Source: Brevinematales bacterium
GTDB lineage: Bacteria > Spirochaetota > Brevinematia > DTOW01
Length of the DNA: 64,000 nucleotides
Assembly: GCA_026415355.1 (NCBI GenBank)
Contig: JAOAHF010000006.1
Coordinates: 42,650 to 106,649 of the forward strand
Direction of reading: 5' to 3'
Positions 57,026 to 64,000 of the stretch are shown here, one piece after another. The position numbers were made by a program, and so were the translations under genes. The notes under the pieces are model-generated. The model was not told the origin of the DNA. It did not search any database and worked only from the letters and a program-made list of their open reading frames with translations. Position 1 is the stretch's first letter. Every line of letters begins with the position of its first letter.

Positions 57026-58225
57026 TTATACCATTCTTTTCATTCCCATTATCTTTGTTGGTAATCCATATAGATTTATGAATCCTTTTGCATCTTTGTG
57101 ATCATAGAGTTCTACACCTTCGAATGATGATAAATCTGGATCGTATATGGAGTATTGACTTTCTCTAGAAAGTGGTATGATATTACCTTTGTATAGTTTT
57201 AGCTTGACTTTACCTGATACGTATCTGTTTATGTAGTCAAAAAATTCATCAATAGCATATCTCAAAGGGTGGAACCATTTCCCATAATACACCAATTCTG
57301 CGTATTTTATTGATAGCATTTCCTTTAATGACGTTATATCTCTGTCCCATACTAGTTGTGATAAAAGATTATGTGCTGAGTATAGTATTGTTAATCCAGG
57401 AGTTTCATATACTCCTCTTGATTTTATACCTACTAGTCTGTTTTCTACTATATCAACTCTACCTATTCCGTTTCTACCACCTATTTTGTTTAGTTCTGAT
57501 AGTAGTATATGTGGTTCTAGATTTTTGTTGTTTACTGTTATAGGTATTCCTGCGTGGAATGTTATCTCTACTTCTTCTGGAGTATCTGATGCTTTTTCTG
57601 GTGATATTGTCATTTTGAACATTTCTTCATCATATGGTTTTGTAGGATCTTCTAATATTCCACCTTCGTAGCTTATGTGTGCTAAGTTTGGATCAGTGCT
57701 ATAAGGTTTTTTAGTTGTTGCTTCAACTGGTATATTATTTTCTTCCGCGTATTTTATCATATCATTCCTGCCTTTGAATTTTGAGAGAAAGTCTTCATCT
57801 TTCCAGGGTGATATTATTTTCAGATCTGGTGCTAGTGCTTTGTATGTTAGTTCAAATCTAACTTGATCATTACCTTTTCCTGTTGCTCCGTGTGCTACTG
57901 CATCAGCATTTTCAAATCTTGCTATTTCAACTTGTTTTCTCGCTATGATAGGTCTTGCCATTGATGTTCCAAGCAGATAGTTTTCGTATTTCGCTTCGGC
58001 CTTTAGGACCTTCCAGATTACCTCTTTTACAAATTCTTCTCTCAAATCCTCAATGTATACTTTGCTTGCGCCTGTCTTAAGTGCTTTATCTTTTATCTTT
58101 TCAAAATTGTCTTCTTGTCCTAAGTTTGCGATAAATGCTATTATCTCTGCGTTATACCTATCCTTTAGATATTTTAGTATTACCGATGTGTCAAGTCCAC
58201 CAGAGTATGCTAAGACTATTTTCAT
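57026..58225 (-). CDS. argG: Argininosuccinate synthase
   Basis: ArgG joins citrulline and aspartate with ATP to make argininosuccinate. The 399-residue protein starts with the PP-loop AYSGGLDTSVILKYL and has SMARPIIARKQVEIA, GATGKGNDQVRFELT and KKPYSTDPNLAHISYEGG, all standard. The substrate-binding C-terminal region has GRVDIVENRLVGIKSRGVYETPG. GGAGG is 6 bases before the ATG. No argH or other arg gene is nearby. Confidence 0.96.
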   Translation of the reverse strand: MKIVLAYSGGLDTSVILKYLKDRYNAEIIAFIANLGQEDNFEKIKDKALKTGASKVYIEDLREEFVKEVIWKVLKAEAKYENYLLGTSMARPIIARKQVEIARFENADAVAHGATGKGNDQVRFELTYKALAPDLKIISPWKDEDFLSKFKGRNDMIKYAEENNIPVEATTKKPYSTDPNLAHISYEGGILEDPTKPYDEEMFKMTISPEKASDTPEEVEITFHAGIPITVNNKNLEPHILLSELNKIGGRNGIGRVDIVENRLVGIKSRGVYETPGLTILYSAHNLLSQLVWDRDITSLKEMLSIKYAELVYYGKWFHPLRYAIDEFFDYINRYVSGKVKLKLYKGNIIPLSRESQYSIYDPDLSSFEGVELYDHKDAKGFINLYGLPTKIMGMKRMV

Positions 58226-58366
58226 CGTAACCTCCAGAAGTTGTATTATTATAACTAACTACTACCTTGATTTCAAAAATTATTGTATAAAGTTGCTCCC
58301 ATACTAGCTTTTAATGAAGCTAGTTATAGTTTGGTTTTTTGATTAAGTTTTAGATTAGTTAATTTT

Positions 58367-58395
58367 TTGAGTTTGCTGATATTTTTTGTTATAAT
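58367..58395 (+). promoter_or_regulatory. Promoter of the small lipoprotein gene, probably leaderless
   Basis: TTGAGT and TATAAT are 17 bases apart; the -10 box ends 6 bases before the ATG at 58402, and no Shine-Dalgarno sequence is seen. Confidence 0.6.
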
Positions 58396-58401
58396 ATTAA
58401 C

Positions 58402-58833
58402 ATGAGGTTTCTTAAAGTTTTTATTGTTTTGTATTTAGTTTCCATTGTTTTTGTATCTTGTATAAATATAACGGCTAATAGGATATCTGTTCAGATAGCT
58501 AAAGGTGCTGGTAACAATTACTATGAAATTAGTGTATATAGCAATTCTGGTTTGACTCTAGAGAATACTAATACTTTTGTTTTTTCAATACAAGACAACA
58601 AGAATGTTCTTCTAGAATCTGCTACTGGTAATTTAGATAGAGGTTATTCTTCTTGGACTTCGTATAGAAATTATAATAGAGGTGTTTACATTGTTGTTGT
58701 TAAAATTGACATGACAGGTGATAAGGTATTTTCTTCAGGAGAAGATATTTTTTCTTACAAGTACGTTGTTGTAGCAGAGGATAATAGTAGTGCAGTATCG
58801 TTTTCAGATACGGATAACTGGATCGGATTGTAA
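58402..58833 (+). CDS. Small predicted lipoprotein
   Basis: The 143-residue product has a signal with lipobox VFVSC at about residues 16-20. The mature part is beta-rich and Asn/Ser-rich, with pieces like YYEISVYSNSGLTLENTNTF and GVYIVVVKIDMTGDKVFSSGEDIFSY; the length and strand pattern suggest one Ig-like domain. The family is not recognised. Its stop overlaps the ATG of the next gene by one base, so it is translated with a beta-barrel candidate and is probably displayed in the outer membrane next to it. Confidence 0.65.
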   Translation: MRFLKVFIVLYLVSIVFVSCINITANRISVQIAKGAGNNYYEISVYSNSGLTLENTNTFVFSIQDNKNVLLESATGNLDRGYSSWTSYRNYNRGVYIVVVKIDMTGDKVFSSGEDIFSYKYVVVAEDNSSAVSFSDTDNWIGL

Positions 58834-60113
58834 TGAGAATTATCATACTGGTTTTGTGCCTTTTGTTGGTGGTAACTGGTGTTTCCGAGGGGGTTGTCTC
58901 AAACTTTATATCTTTTAGGTTTGATAACAAGTTTGATTTTTTTTATTTCAGATCTTTTTCTGCTCCTTATACGTTTTCTTCTCTTTTGAATAATAAGACT
59001 AATTTTATGTTTTCATTTCATTTTAGTGATTCTGGTTTAGATGTTAAGATAGGTGACATTTGGAGTGTTTTTGGTAGAGGAATTGTAGTAGGTGATAATA
59101 GATATGGTTTTTTAACAAGGTACCTATATCATAATAGGTTTTATTCGAACGATGTCCTTAGCTTTAATTACGATAAATCTGATAGAAATTTTGATGGTAT
59201 TCAAGACATAAGAAAAGGGAGTTCTTTTGGTCTTTTGAATACTAAGGTATTTGCTTTGTTTTCTGATGATTTTGAAGATAGTTTATTTGGTGGTTTTCTA
59301 AGGGTTCAAGGTATTGATTTGTTATTTGCTAATTATGTAGATAGTAGTTTTGTGTCTATTAATCATAAAAACCAAAGTTTAGAAGGAATAGTTTATGATT
59401 TTGAGTTTGCGATTTTATTCAAAAATGGTGTAAGTTATGCTTTCTCTTGGTTACTTGAATGGTATTACAGGAAATTTGAGTTTTCACTAGAAGGTAGAAT
59501 CCTAGAAGATAGGTATTATTCTCCTTTTACATCTTCATTTTTTTCTATTGATTATGTTAGGAAAGGTATTATTTTTTCTTCTATTTACAGAGATGATGAT
59601 TTTAAGTTTTCATATGTTAATAAATTAGTTTTTGATAATCTTGCTTATGTTACTAACGAGTTTAGTATTTTTGTGATGACTAGAGTTTTTGATTTTTCTT
59701 TTTTTGACATTGAGATTTTGAGGGATGAAAGTCAGAAAAAAGTATTTATCTATGTTTATCCTTATATTAGTTCAACAAATTTTGCTTTTTATGTAAAACC
59801 TCTTTTTTGTTTAGATGAAATATTTTTTGACTTTGAGAATTTACAAATATCATTTTGGTGTAAGATAGGTAATTTTAGGTTTAGTTCTAGTGTTTTTTTA
59901 CCTTTTGATAGTAATTTTACGTACATATTTTACTCTACGTTTTTGAGAGATGGTTTTGGTGATAATTTTGATATTCCTATTTATAATGTAGACGGTATAA
60001 CTTCTCTAATTGGTTTTTCTATTTTATCTCATTGGTTAGAGAGTGAAATTTTGTTATTTGTTTCTCAAAATGGCGGTTTTAAAGTTTTTTTGATGTCTAA
60101 TTTCAAAGTTTGA
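58833..60113 (+). CDS. Probable outer-membrane beta-barrel protein, Phe-rich
   Basis: The 426-residue product has a signal peptide (about 19 residues, VTGVSEG). The rest consists of alternating amphipathic strands and an exceptional share of phenylalanine, with tracts such as FDFFYFRSF and FDFSFFDIEI. It ends FLMSNFKV. A barrel of about 18 strands would fit. No helical domain or known family motif is seen. The gene is coupled to the lipoprotein gene upstream and its end overlaps the convergent barrel gene by 11 bp. The function is unknown; an outer-membrane channel or assembly partner for the lipoprotein is one possibility. Confidence 0.6.
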   Translation: MRIIILVLCLLLVVTGVSEGVVSNFISFRFDNKFDFFYFRSFSAPYTFSSLLNNKTNFMFSFHFSDSGLDVKIGDIWSVFGRGIVVGDNRYGFLTRYLYHNRFYSNDVLSFNYDKSDRNFDGIQDIRKGSSFGLLNTKVFALFSDDFEDSLFGGFLRVQGIDLLFANYVDSSFVSINHKNQSLEGIVYDFEFAILFKNGVSYAFSWLLEWYYRKFEFSLEGRILEDRYYSPFTSSFFSIDYVRKGIIFSSIYRDDDFKFSYVNKLVFDNLAYVTNEFSIFVMTRVFDFSFFDIEILRDESQKKVFIYVYPYISSTNFAFYVKPLFCLDEIFFDFENLQISFWCKIGNFRFSSSVFLPFDSNFTYIFYSTFLRDGFGDNFDIPIYNVDGITSLIGFSILSHWLESEILLFVSQNGGFKVFLMSNFKV

Positions 60114-60657
60114 CACTGAATGGAATTAATATTGTTGGTGATGCTAGTGTTGTAATTTTATTGTTGATATCACTTGATATGGTGTATCTAATGTCTAACC
60201 CTATCCACATATTATTCACAAAGTTATAGTTTATCCCTATGGTTGGTTCAAATACTAACGATATACTTGTGAATGAGAATGCGGTTGATGTTATTGATGC
60301 ATTTTGAATTCCGATGCCAGTTATTGTCCCTGCTTTTATGTATAGGTTGTTTTTTTTCTCGAATGAGTATATCAAGAAGTTGTATAGTGTTGCTAGTTTA
60401 ATAGAGAAAATTGAAAATGAACTTGTCTCTGATTGTGAAAATACGAATGAAGTTTCCGGAGCTATTGATATGTAATCCGAAGAAGAAAATTTAGAGACTC
60501 CAATTTCTACTTCTGCCCTTAATGCTGTGCCTATGCCGACAGCATCCGCAAAAAACAAAGTAACAGGTGCTAAATTTATACTTACGTTATCTTCAGCGAA
60601 TGTTAGTGTAGGTGCTAATATTAGTAAGAGTAGTAATAGTACAAGAAAGTTTTGCAT
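60103..60657 (-). CDS. Small outer-membrane beta-barrel protein
   Basis: The 184-residue product has a signal peptide ending TLTFA and then about eight amphipathic strands (VSINLAPVTLFFADAVGIGTALRAEVEIGV, LYIKAGTITGIGIQ, MWIGLDIRYTI), like OmpA/OmpW-size barrels. The ATG at 60657 is preferred over 60663 because GAGGAGG lies 6 bases before it. It is the last gene of a minus-strand cluster, after the CvpA-like gene. The family is not recognised. Confidence 0.6.
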   Translation of the reverse strand: MQNFLVLLLLLLILAPTLTFAEDNVSINLAPVTLFFADAVGIGTALRAEVEIGVSKFSSSDYISIAPETSFVFSQSETSSFSIFSIKLATLYNFLIYSFEKKNNLYIKAGTITGIGIQNASITSTAFSFTSISLVFEPTIGINYNFVNNMWIGLDIRYTISSDINNKITTLASPTILIPFSVKL

Positions 60658-60718
60658 ATTCATCCTCCTCTAATTTAGAAAAACGAATTTGAATTGTGTT
60701 AGGTGACAATTTAGTTGT

Positions 60719-61183
60719 TTAAGTTATCTCTATGCCTAAGATGAATTTTACTATGTTTGACATTATTCTCAGAAAATTAGATGTTTCTAGTATATAGTGT
60801 AATTGTGGTAGTATATCCGTGAATATAACAAAGTATCCTATCAACATGATACCATTTATTGAGAATAGTAAGAATCCTACCATTTTGCTTACTATTACTA
60901 TTTCTATGTCTTTCAATTTTTCGTATATTCTCACTATGAGAGGCCATGTTAGGAAGACTCCAATAACTGAAGATAACATTACTACTGCTACGTCTATTGA
61001 TCCTAGGTACTCTTTGACTATAAAGTTTTTAAAAATCCTGAATATTATGGTATTGAATATTGTTGTCAGAGTTATTATTAGAGATACTGCAAAACTATTT
61101 TTGAAACCTAGCCTTATACCTACAAACAATAAGAATATGTATAATAAAGCTCCTAATATATCCAAAAGCTTTGATAACCACAT
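60719..61183 (-). CDS. CvpA-like small membrane protein
   Basis: The 154-residue product has four membrane helices with the CvpA layout: an N-terminal helix with GFKNSF, then helices and a late one with IVIVSKMVGFLLFSINGIMLIGY. CvpA proteins are linked to purine-dependent colicin production and membrane stress. The similarity is partial, so this is tentative. It lies 44 bases after the coiled-coil protein gene on the same strand. Confidence 0.5.
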   Translation of the reverse strand: MWLSKLLDILGALLYIFLLFVGIRLGFKNSFAVSLIITLTTIFNTIIFRIFKNFIVKEYLGSIDVAVVMLSSVIGVFLTWPLIVRIYEKLKDIEIVIVSKMVGFLLFSINGIMLIGYFVIFTDILPQLHYILETSNFLRIMSNIVKFILGIEIT

Positions 61184-61227
61184 TTGAATAAAATTCTGAA
61201 AGAGAAAGGTTTTTTGTTTCTAATTAT

Positions 61228-62664
61228 TTATCTTTTGAATATTATTTCATCCATTATTTCGTCAAGAAGTTTTGATATTTCATCTATTAATTTTATATCT
61301 TTTCTATATTCCTCACTTGAGTATACAACTATACCCTTATTAGCAAATCTCTTTCTTATGTCAATGTATTTGTTTATTATAGTGATTCTTTCTTCTAGTG
61401 TATCTAGGGTTTTTGTAAGTCTAATCATTAGATTTCTCATTTCTTTCATGTTGTTGATATCTTTTTCTAGGTTTTTATCATTTTTTATTTCTTCTTGCAT
61501 TTTTGTATTTGTGATTTGAGTAAATAGAAGCTCCATGTCTTGTGTTAGTTTATCTAGTTTTTTTTCTATCTCTAATATTTTCTTTTTTATTTCACTGTCT
61601 TCATATTGGAGTATAGGTTGATATATATTTTGAGTTTTTTCTGCTAACTGAGTGCTTATTATAACATTTGTTATTATGTTTGTTGTGGATATTTCTTTTG
61701 GTAATATTACTTCTTGAGTTTGAGTTGCTTGAATTTGATTTGTAATAAATATGTAGTTGGTTATTACTACCAATTTTACGTTAGTATCTTCGGGCTTTGT
61801 TTGGATGGTTTCTTTTTTTGGTTCTTTTTCTGATGCTAAAGTTTGTTGAGTTGATGGTAGATACTGTGATGTTGATAATACTACTGCTAGTTTTATAGAT
61901 TGGTTTGGTTTTAAGAGTATGTCTTCAAAAAATAATGCTACTGCTGCGTCTTCTGAACTTGTTTCAGAAAACCTGTATCCGAGGAGTGGTGATGGTTCTA
62001 CTTCCCAATTTGCTATGCTTAGTTTTCTCCAGTTTGAAAATATGATTCTACTAGGTTCTCCGTCCCAGTGTATGTAAAGATTGTTGACTTGGTTTATGTC
62101 TGAGGAAGATACAATGTACGATATCATATTATTTCTATTGATTAGTAGTTCGTAATCAATGGCGTTTTTACCGTCAAGATAAAATTTTGGTCTGATCTCA
62201 TTCTCCCCAAAAAGTGTATCTATTAAATATCTTGCTCCTACTACTTTTGATGTATTGTGAATGTTACTTAGGGTTACTTCTATCCTTATTGAGTCTTCTA
62301 AGCCGGAGTTTGCGTTATTAACGAAAATAAATTTTGTTTCTACTGTAATGTTTTCAATTTCTGAAGAGAAGTTAAGAATCCCTTCTTTTGATATATTAGG
62401 CTTTTTTAGTATTTTGCCTTCATTTAGTTGGTATGATACATTATCTATCTTTAGAAGGATAAATGACGTTGGAGGTATATTGAAAAATAGAAGATCCTTT
62501 GAATACTCTTTTGATGGTATTAATTCTCTTTGTAGTGAAAACCTATAATTTACGTCGTCAAAAAGTAAATTGAGGTATTTGTTTTTAAAACTTATTATTT
62601 CGGCATTGATACTTTGAAATCCTATGGAAAGAATTACTAGAAGTGGTAAAAAGCATTTGCGCAT
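61228..62664 (-). CDS. Exported protein with beta-rich N-half, Thr/Asn linker and coiled-coil C-half
   Basis: The 478-residue product has a signal peptide of 21 residues (ending INA). Residues 22-275 form a beta-rich domain with no known motif. A linker of about 75 residues is rich in Thr, Asn, Ile and Gln (VVITNYIFITNQIQATQTQ, ISTTNIITNVIISTQ). The last 130 residues are a coiled coil (EIKKKILEIEKKLDKLTQDMELLF). The upstream neighbour encodes a TPR protein with a very similar Thr/Asn linker and a coiled coil at its end, 3 bp away. The two proteins may form a complex in the periplasm. The function is unknown. Confidence 0.6.
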   Translation of the reverse strand: MRKCFLPLLVILSIGFQSINAEIISFKNKYLNLLFDDVNYRFSLQRELIPSKEYSKDLLFFNIPPTSFILLKIDNVSYQLNEGKILKKPNISKEGILNFSSEIENITVETKFIFVNNANSGLEDSIRIEVTLSNIHNTSKVVGARYLIDTLFGENEIRPKFYLDGKNAIDYELLINRNNMISYIVSSSDINQVNNLYIHWDGEPSRIIFSNWRKLSIANWEVEPSPLLGYRFSETSSEDAAVALFFEDILLKPNQSIKLAVVLSTSQYLPSTQQTLASEKEPKKETIQTKPEDTNVKLVVITNYIFITNQIQATQTQEVILPKEISTTNIITNVIISTQLAEKTQNIYQPILQYEDSEIKKKILEIEKKLDKLTQDMELLFTQITNTKMQEEIKNDKNLEKDINNMKEMRNLMIRLTKTLDTLEERITIINKYIDIRKRFANKGIVVYSSEEYRKDIKLIDEISKLLDEIMDEIIFKR

Positions 62665-62667
62665 TTT

Positions 62668-63492
62668 TTATTCCTCTCCTTTCTTATTTTCTATCTTTCT
62701 CTGTAAGGCTTCTTGTATTAATAAGACTTTTTCGTTGAGTTTAAGCAATCTGTTTTTAACATCAGTGAGCCTATTTAGCTCTTCAAGATCTTCTTCTTTT
62801 TTTAGGATTTCATCGACTTTGTTTTTTACGTCTGAGATACCATTAGTTTTTGTACTACTAATAATATCTATGTTTACTGTGCTACTTATGATGTTGGTAA
62901 TATAGTTTGTTATTTCACTGATATTAGTTATGTAAATTATGTTAGTTGTATAATTTGTGATTGTTGTTGGTTCAGTTTTTGGTGATCTAGGTTTTGTTGG
63001 TTTTTCTAGTGTAGTTGTAGGGGCTTTTTCTATTGTGGTTTGTCTGTCTTTTATAGGATTTTTTCTTATTGTATTTTCTTCAGGTTTGTTTAATTCTAGT
63101 TTTTGTTCATACTTTCTAATCTCGTTAAAAATTTTTTCATATCTAATTTCATCACCTTCGTCATAGTATATGACTCCTAGTAATCTCATTGAAGCTTTCC
63201 AAACTTCACTTCCTTTTTGACTTGATCTTACACTTATTGTTAGATATCTTTTAGCTGTTTCTATATCTCCTGTGTCGTAGTATATGTAACCTAAGTACAT
63301 ACAGGCTTTTGAAAATAAAGGTGATTCAGGATATTCATTGAATATTATTTCAAGATTTTTTATTGCCGTTTCGTAGTCTCCTCTGTTGTATGCATTTAGA
63401 CCGACATTGAATATAGAATTTTCAATGGAAGAAAAACTATTGTGTGAAATAACTAGAAATAGTACTATTGCTATTAAGATCTTTTTGTTCAT
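62668..63492 (-). CDS. Exported TPR protein with Thr/Asn linker and coiled-coil end
   Basis: The 274-residue product has a signal peptide (residues 1-21, ending HNSFS). Residues 25-130 are three TPR units, two of them clear (AYNRGDYETAIKNLEIIFNEYP and ACMYLGYIYYDTGDIETAKRYL), of the YbgF/BamD-like type. A linker with charge and then repeated TN and ITN words follows (TNYTTNIIYITNISEITNYITN), and the end is a coiled coil (VKNKVDEILKKEEDLEELNRL). The ATG at 63492 precedes the signal peptide; the longer frame to 63537 adds 15 polar residues. It is the first gene of the cluster and may act in envelope organisation. Confidence 0.65.
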   Translation of the reverse strand: MNKKILIAIVLFLVISHNSFSSIENSIFNVGLNAYNRGDYETAIKNLEIIFNEYPESPLFSKACMYLGYIYYDTGDIETAKRYLTISVRSSQKGSEVWKASMRLLGVIYYDEGDEIRYEKIFNEIRKYEQKLELNKPEENTIRKNPIKDRQTTIEKAPTTTLEKPTKPRSPKTEPTTITNYTTNIIYITNISEITNYITNIISSTVNIDIISSTKTNGISDVKNKVDEILKKEEDLEELNRLTDVKNRLLKLNEKVLLIQEALQRKIENKKGEE

Positions 63493-63978
63493 ACAGATAT
63501 CATAGTAATTATCGTTTCTTTTAATTTCTAAATTCAAAATTAGTTTTTTAGTAAAAATCTAAAGTTTTCAAGTTGATACATAATCTGAGATATACCATAC
63601 TCTATTGGAGTATGGGTTGTGGGATTTCTTGTTAGTTTTTAAGAATTCATTTATTTCTCAACTACTCAGCAATAAAGTCTGAAATTTTTTGAGAGATGCT
63701 TCGTAAGATAGTTTAAGGTTATGGGAATGGATATTTTTAGTATATTACATCTCTTGCTTCTCTGTTTTCTTTCTCTCCTCTTTTACAAGAGGAGGAGAAA
63801 ATTGTGGAATACCTTAACAGGTATCTAGAGAACATAGGAGTGTGGCGACTTATTAACATTAAAGACCCGGGGAAGATAATAGAAGATCAGAAGAGAATAT
63901 ACTCGAAAGGATTGACTTCCATCAGATGATAGACCTACTCATACTATCCTCAAAGAGACAGGATAGACGGTACAGTGA
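63493..63978. other. Contig-end region without an intact gene
   Basis: The first 230 bases are ordinary AT-rich sequence. From about 63725 the sequence is richer in G+C. A short frame from ATG at 63728 (MDIFSILHLLLLCFLSLLF) ends in a basic stretch and a stop after 33 codons. Another frame at 63790-63927 reads KIVEYLNRYLENIGVWRLIN and then stops. An 8-bp hairpin (CTCCTCTT/AAGAGGAG) is at 63775-63794. It may be the edge of a repeated or mobile element where assembly stopped. Confidence 0.35.
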
Positions 63979-64000
63979 CTGTCTCTTATACACATCTGAC
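63979..64000. other. Sequencing adapter (Nextera/Tn5 mosaic end), not genomic
   Basis: The last bases contain CTGTCTCTTATACACATCT, the reverse complement of the Tn5 mosaic end used in Nextera libraries. The GAC that follows is the next three bases of the standard adapter. This is library read-through and should be trimmed. Confidence 0.93.

Noticed and set aside
1..64000. CRISPR array
   Set aside because: No regularly spaced direct repeats of 24-40 bases were seen anywhere in the window, and no cas genes are present.
1..64000. rRNA genes or replication origin
   Set aside because: No rRNA-like sequence, dnaA gene or DnaA-box cluster was noticed.

Overview
The window is an AT-rich, gene-dense stretch of about 64 kb. 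It probably reaches a contig end, because the last 22 bases match an Illumina Nextera adapter. The host looks like a diderm with peptidoglycan and flagella: MraY, PBP2, apolipoprotein N-acyltransferase, several lipoproteins, the C-terminus of a TonB-dependent receptor, two beta-barrel candidates, and a FliK-like/FhlB pair. A V-type ATPase B subunit, the low G+C, a bactofilin, and enzymes of the GH57 and GH13 families point to Spirochaetota, possibly a Brevinematales-like lineage. This placement is inferred from gene content and recalled family patterns; no marker phylogeny was possible.

Layout. 1-7.5 kb: end of a TonB-dependent receptor, GH57 glycosidase, thioredoxin-reductase-like flavoprotein, SpoIID-domain lipoprotein, CdsA and a small exported protein. 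7.7-16 kb: a plus-strand run of a DUF2723 membrane protein, HEAT-repeat protein, metallo-beta-lactamase-fold hydrolase, large lipoprotein, YqeY, TrpE and MraY. 16.3-19 kb: UDP-galactopyranose mutase, a glycosyltransferase-like protein and a J-domain protein. 19.2-20.3 kb: a decayed ABC-2 permease on the minus strand. 20.4-30 kb: PurB, IleS, PurS, ProS, a variant HD-GYP protein and a LeuC-type dehydratase. 30.3-37.9 kb: TusA-like and rhodanese sulfurtransferases behind two palindromes, an unknown membrane protein overlapping PurM and PBP2, a subtilisin-like protease and a GAF protein. 38.3-39.1 kb: a G-rich island with transposase-like remnants. 39.3-45.7 kb: a lipoprotein pullulanase and an exported amylase on either side of Lnt. 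45.8-50.2 kb: an orphan response regulator, tRNA-Ala, bactofilin with a structured leader or separate RNA, an isolated V-ATPase B gene and the FliK-like/FhlB pair. 50.3-54.6 kb: a minus-strand trio of PilX-like protein, membrane/coiled-coil protein and TPR-like protein. 54.7-63.5 kb: PurD, a NicO-like transporter, ArgG, an envelope pair, then a minus-strand cluster of barrel, CvpA-like, coiled-coil and TPR proteins.

How the genes work together. Four purine genes (purB, purS, purM, purD) and single genes for tryptophan, leucine and arginine synthesis lie apart from their usual partners, so biosynthetic operons look dispersed. Envelope functions dominate: peptidoglycan precursors and cross-linking, phospholipid activation, lipoprotein maturation and sugar-nucleotide conversion. 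The two exported GH13 enzymes plus the GH57 enzyme suggest alpha-glucan use. At least four genes have a good -10 box only 6-8 nt before the start codon and no Shine-Dalgarno sequence, which suggests leaderless mRNAs. The strongest candidates for something undescribed are the structured RNA before the bactofilin gene and the PilX-like/membrane coiled-coil pair.
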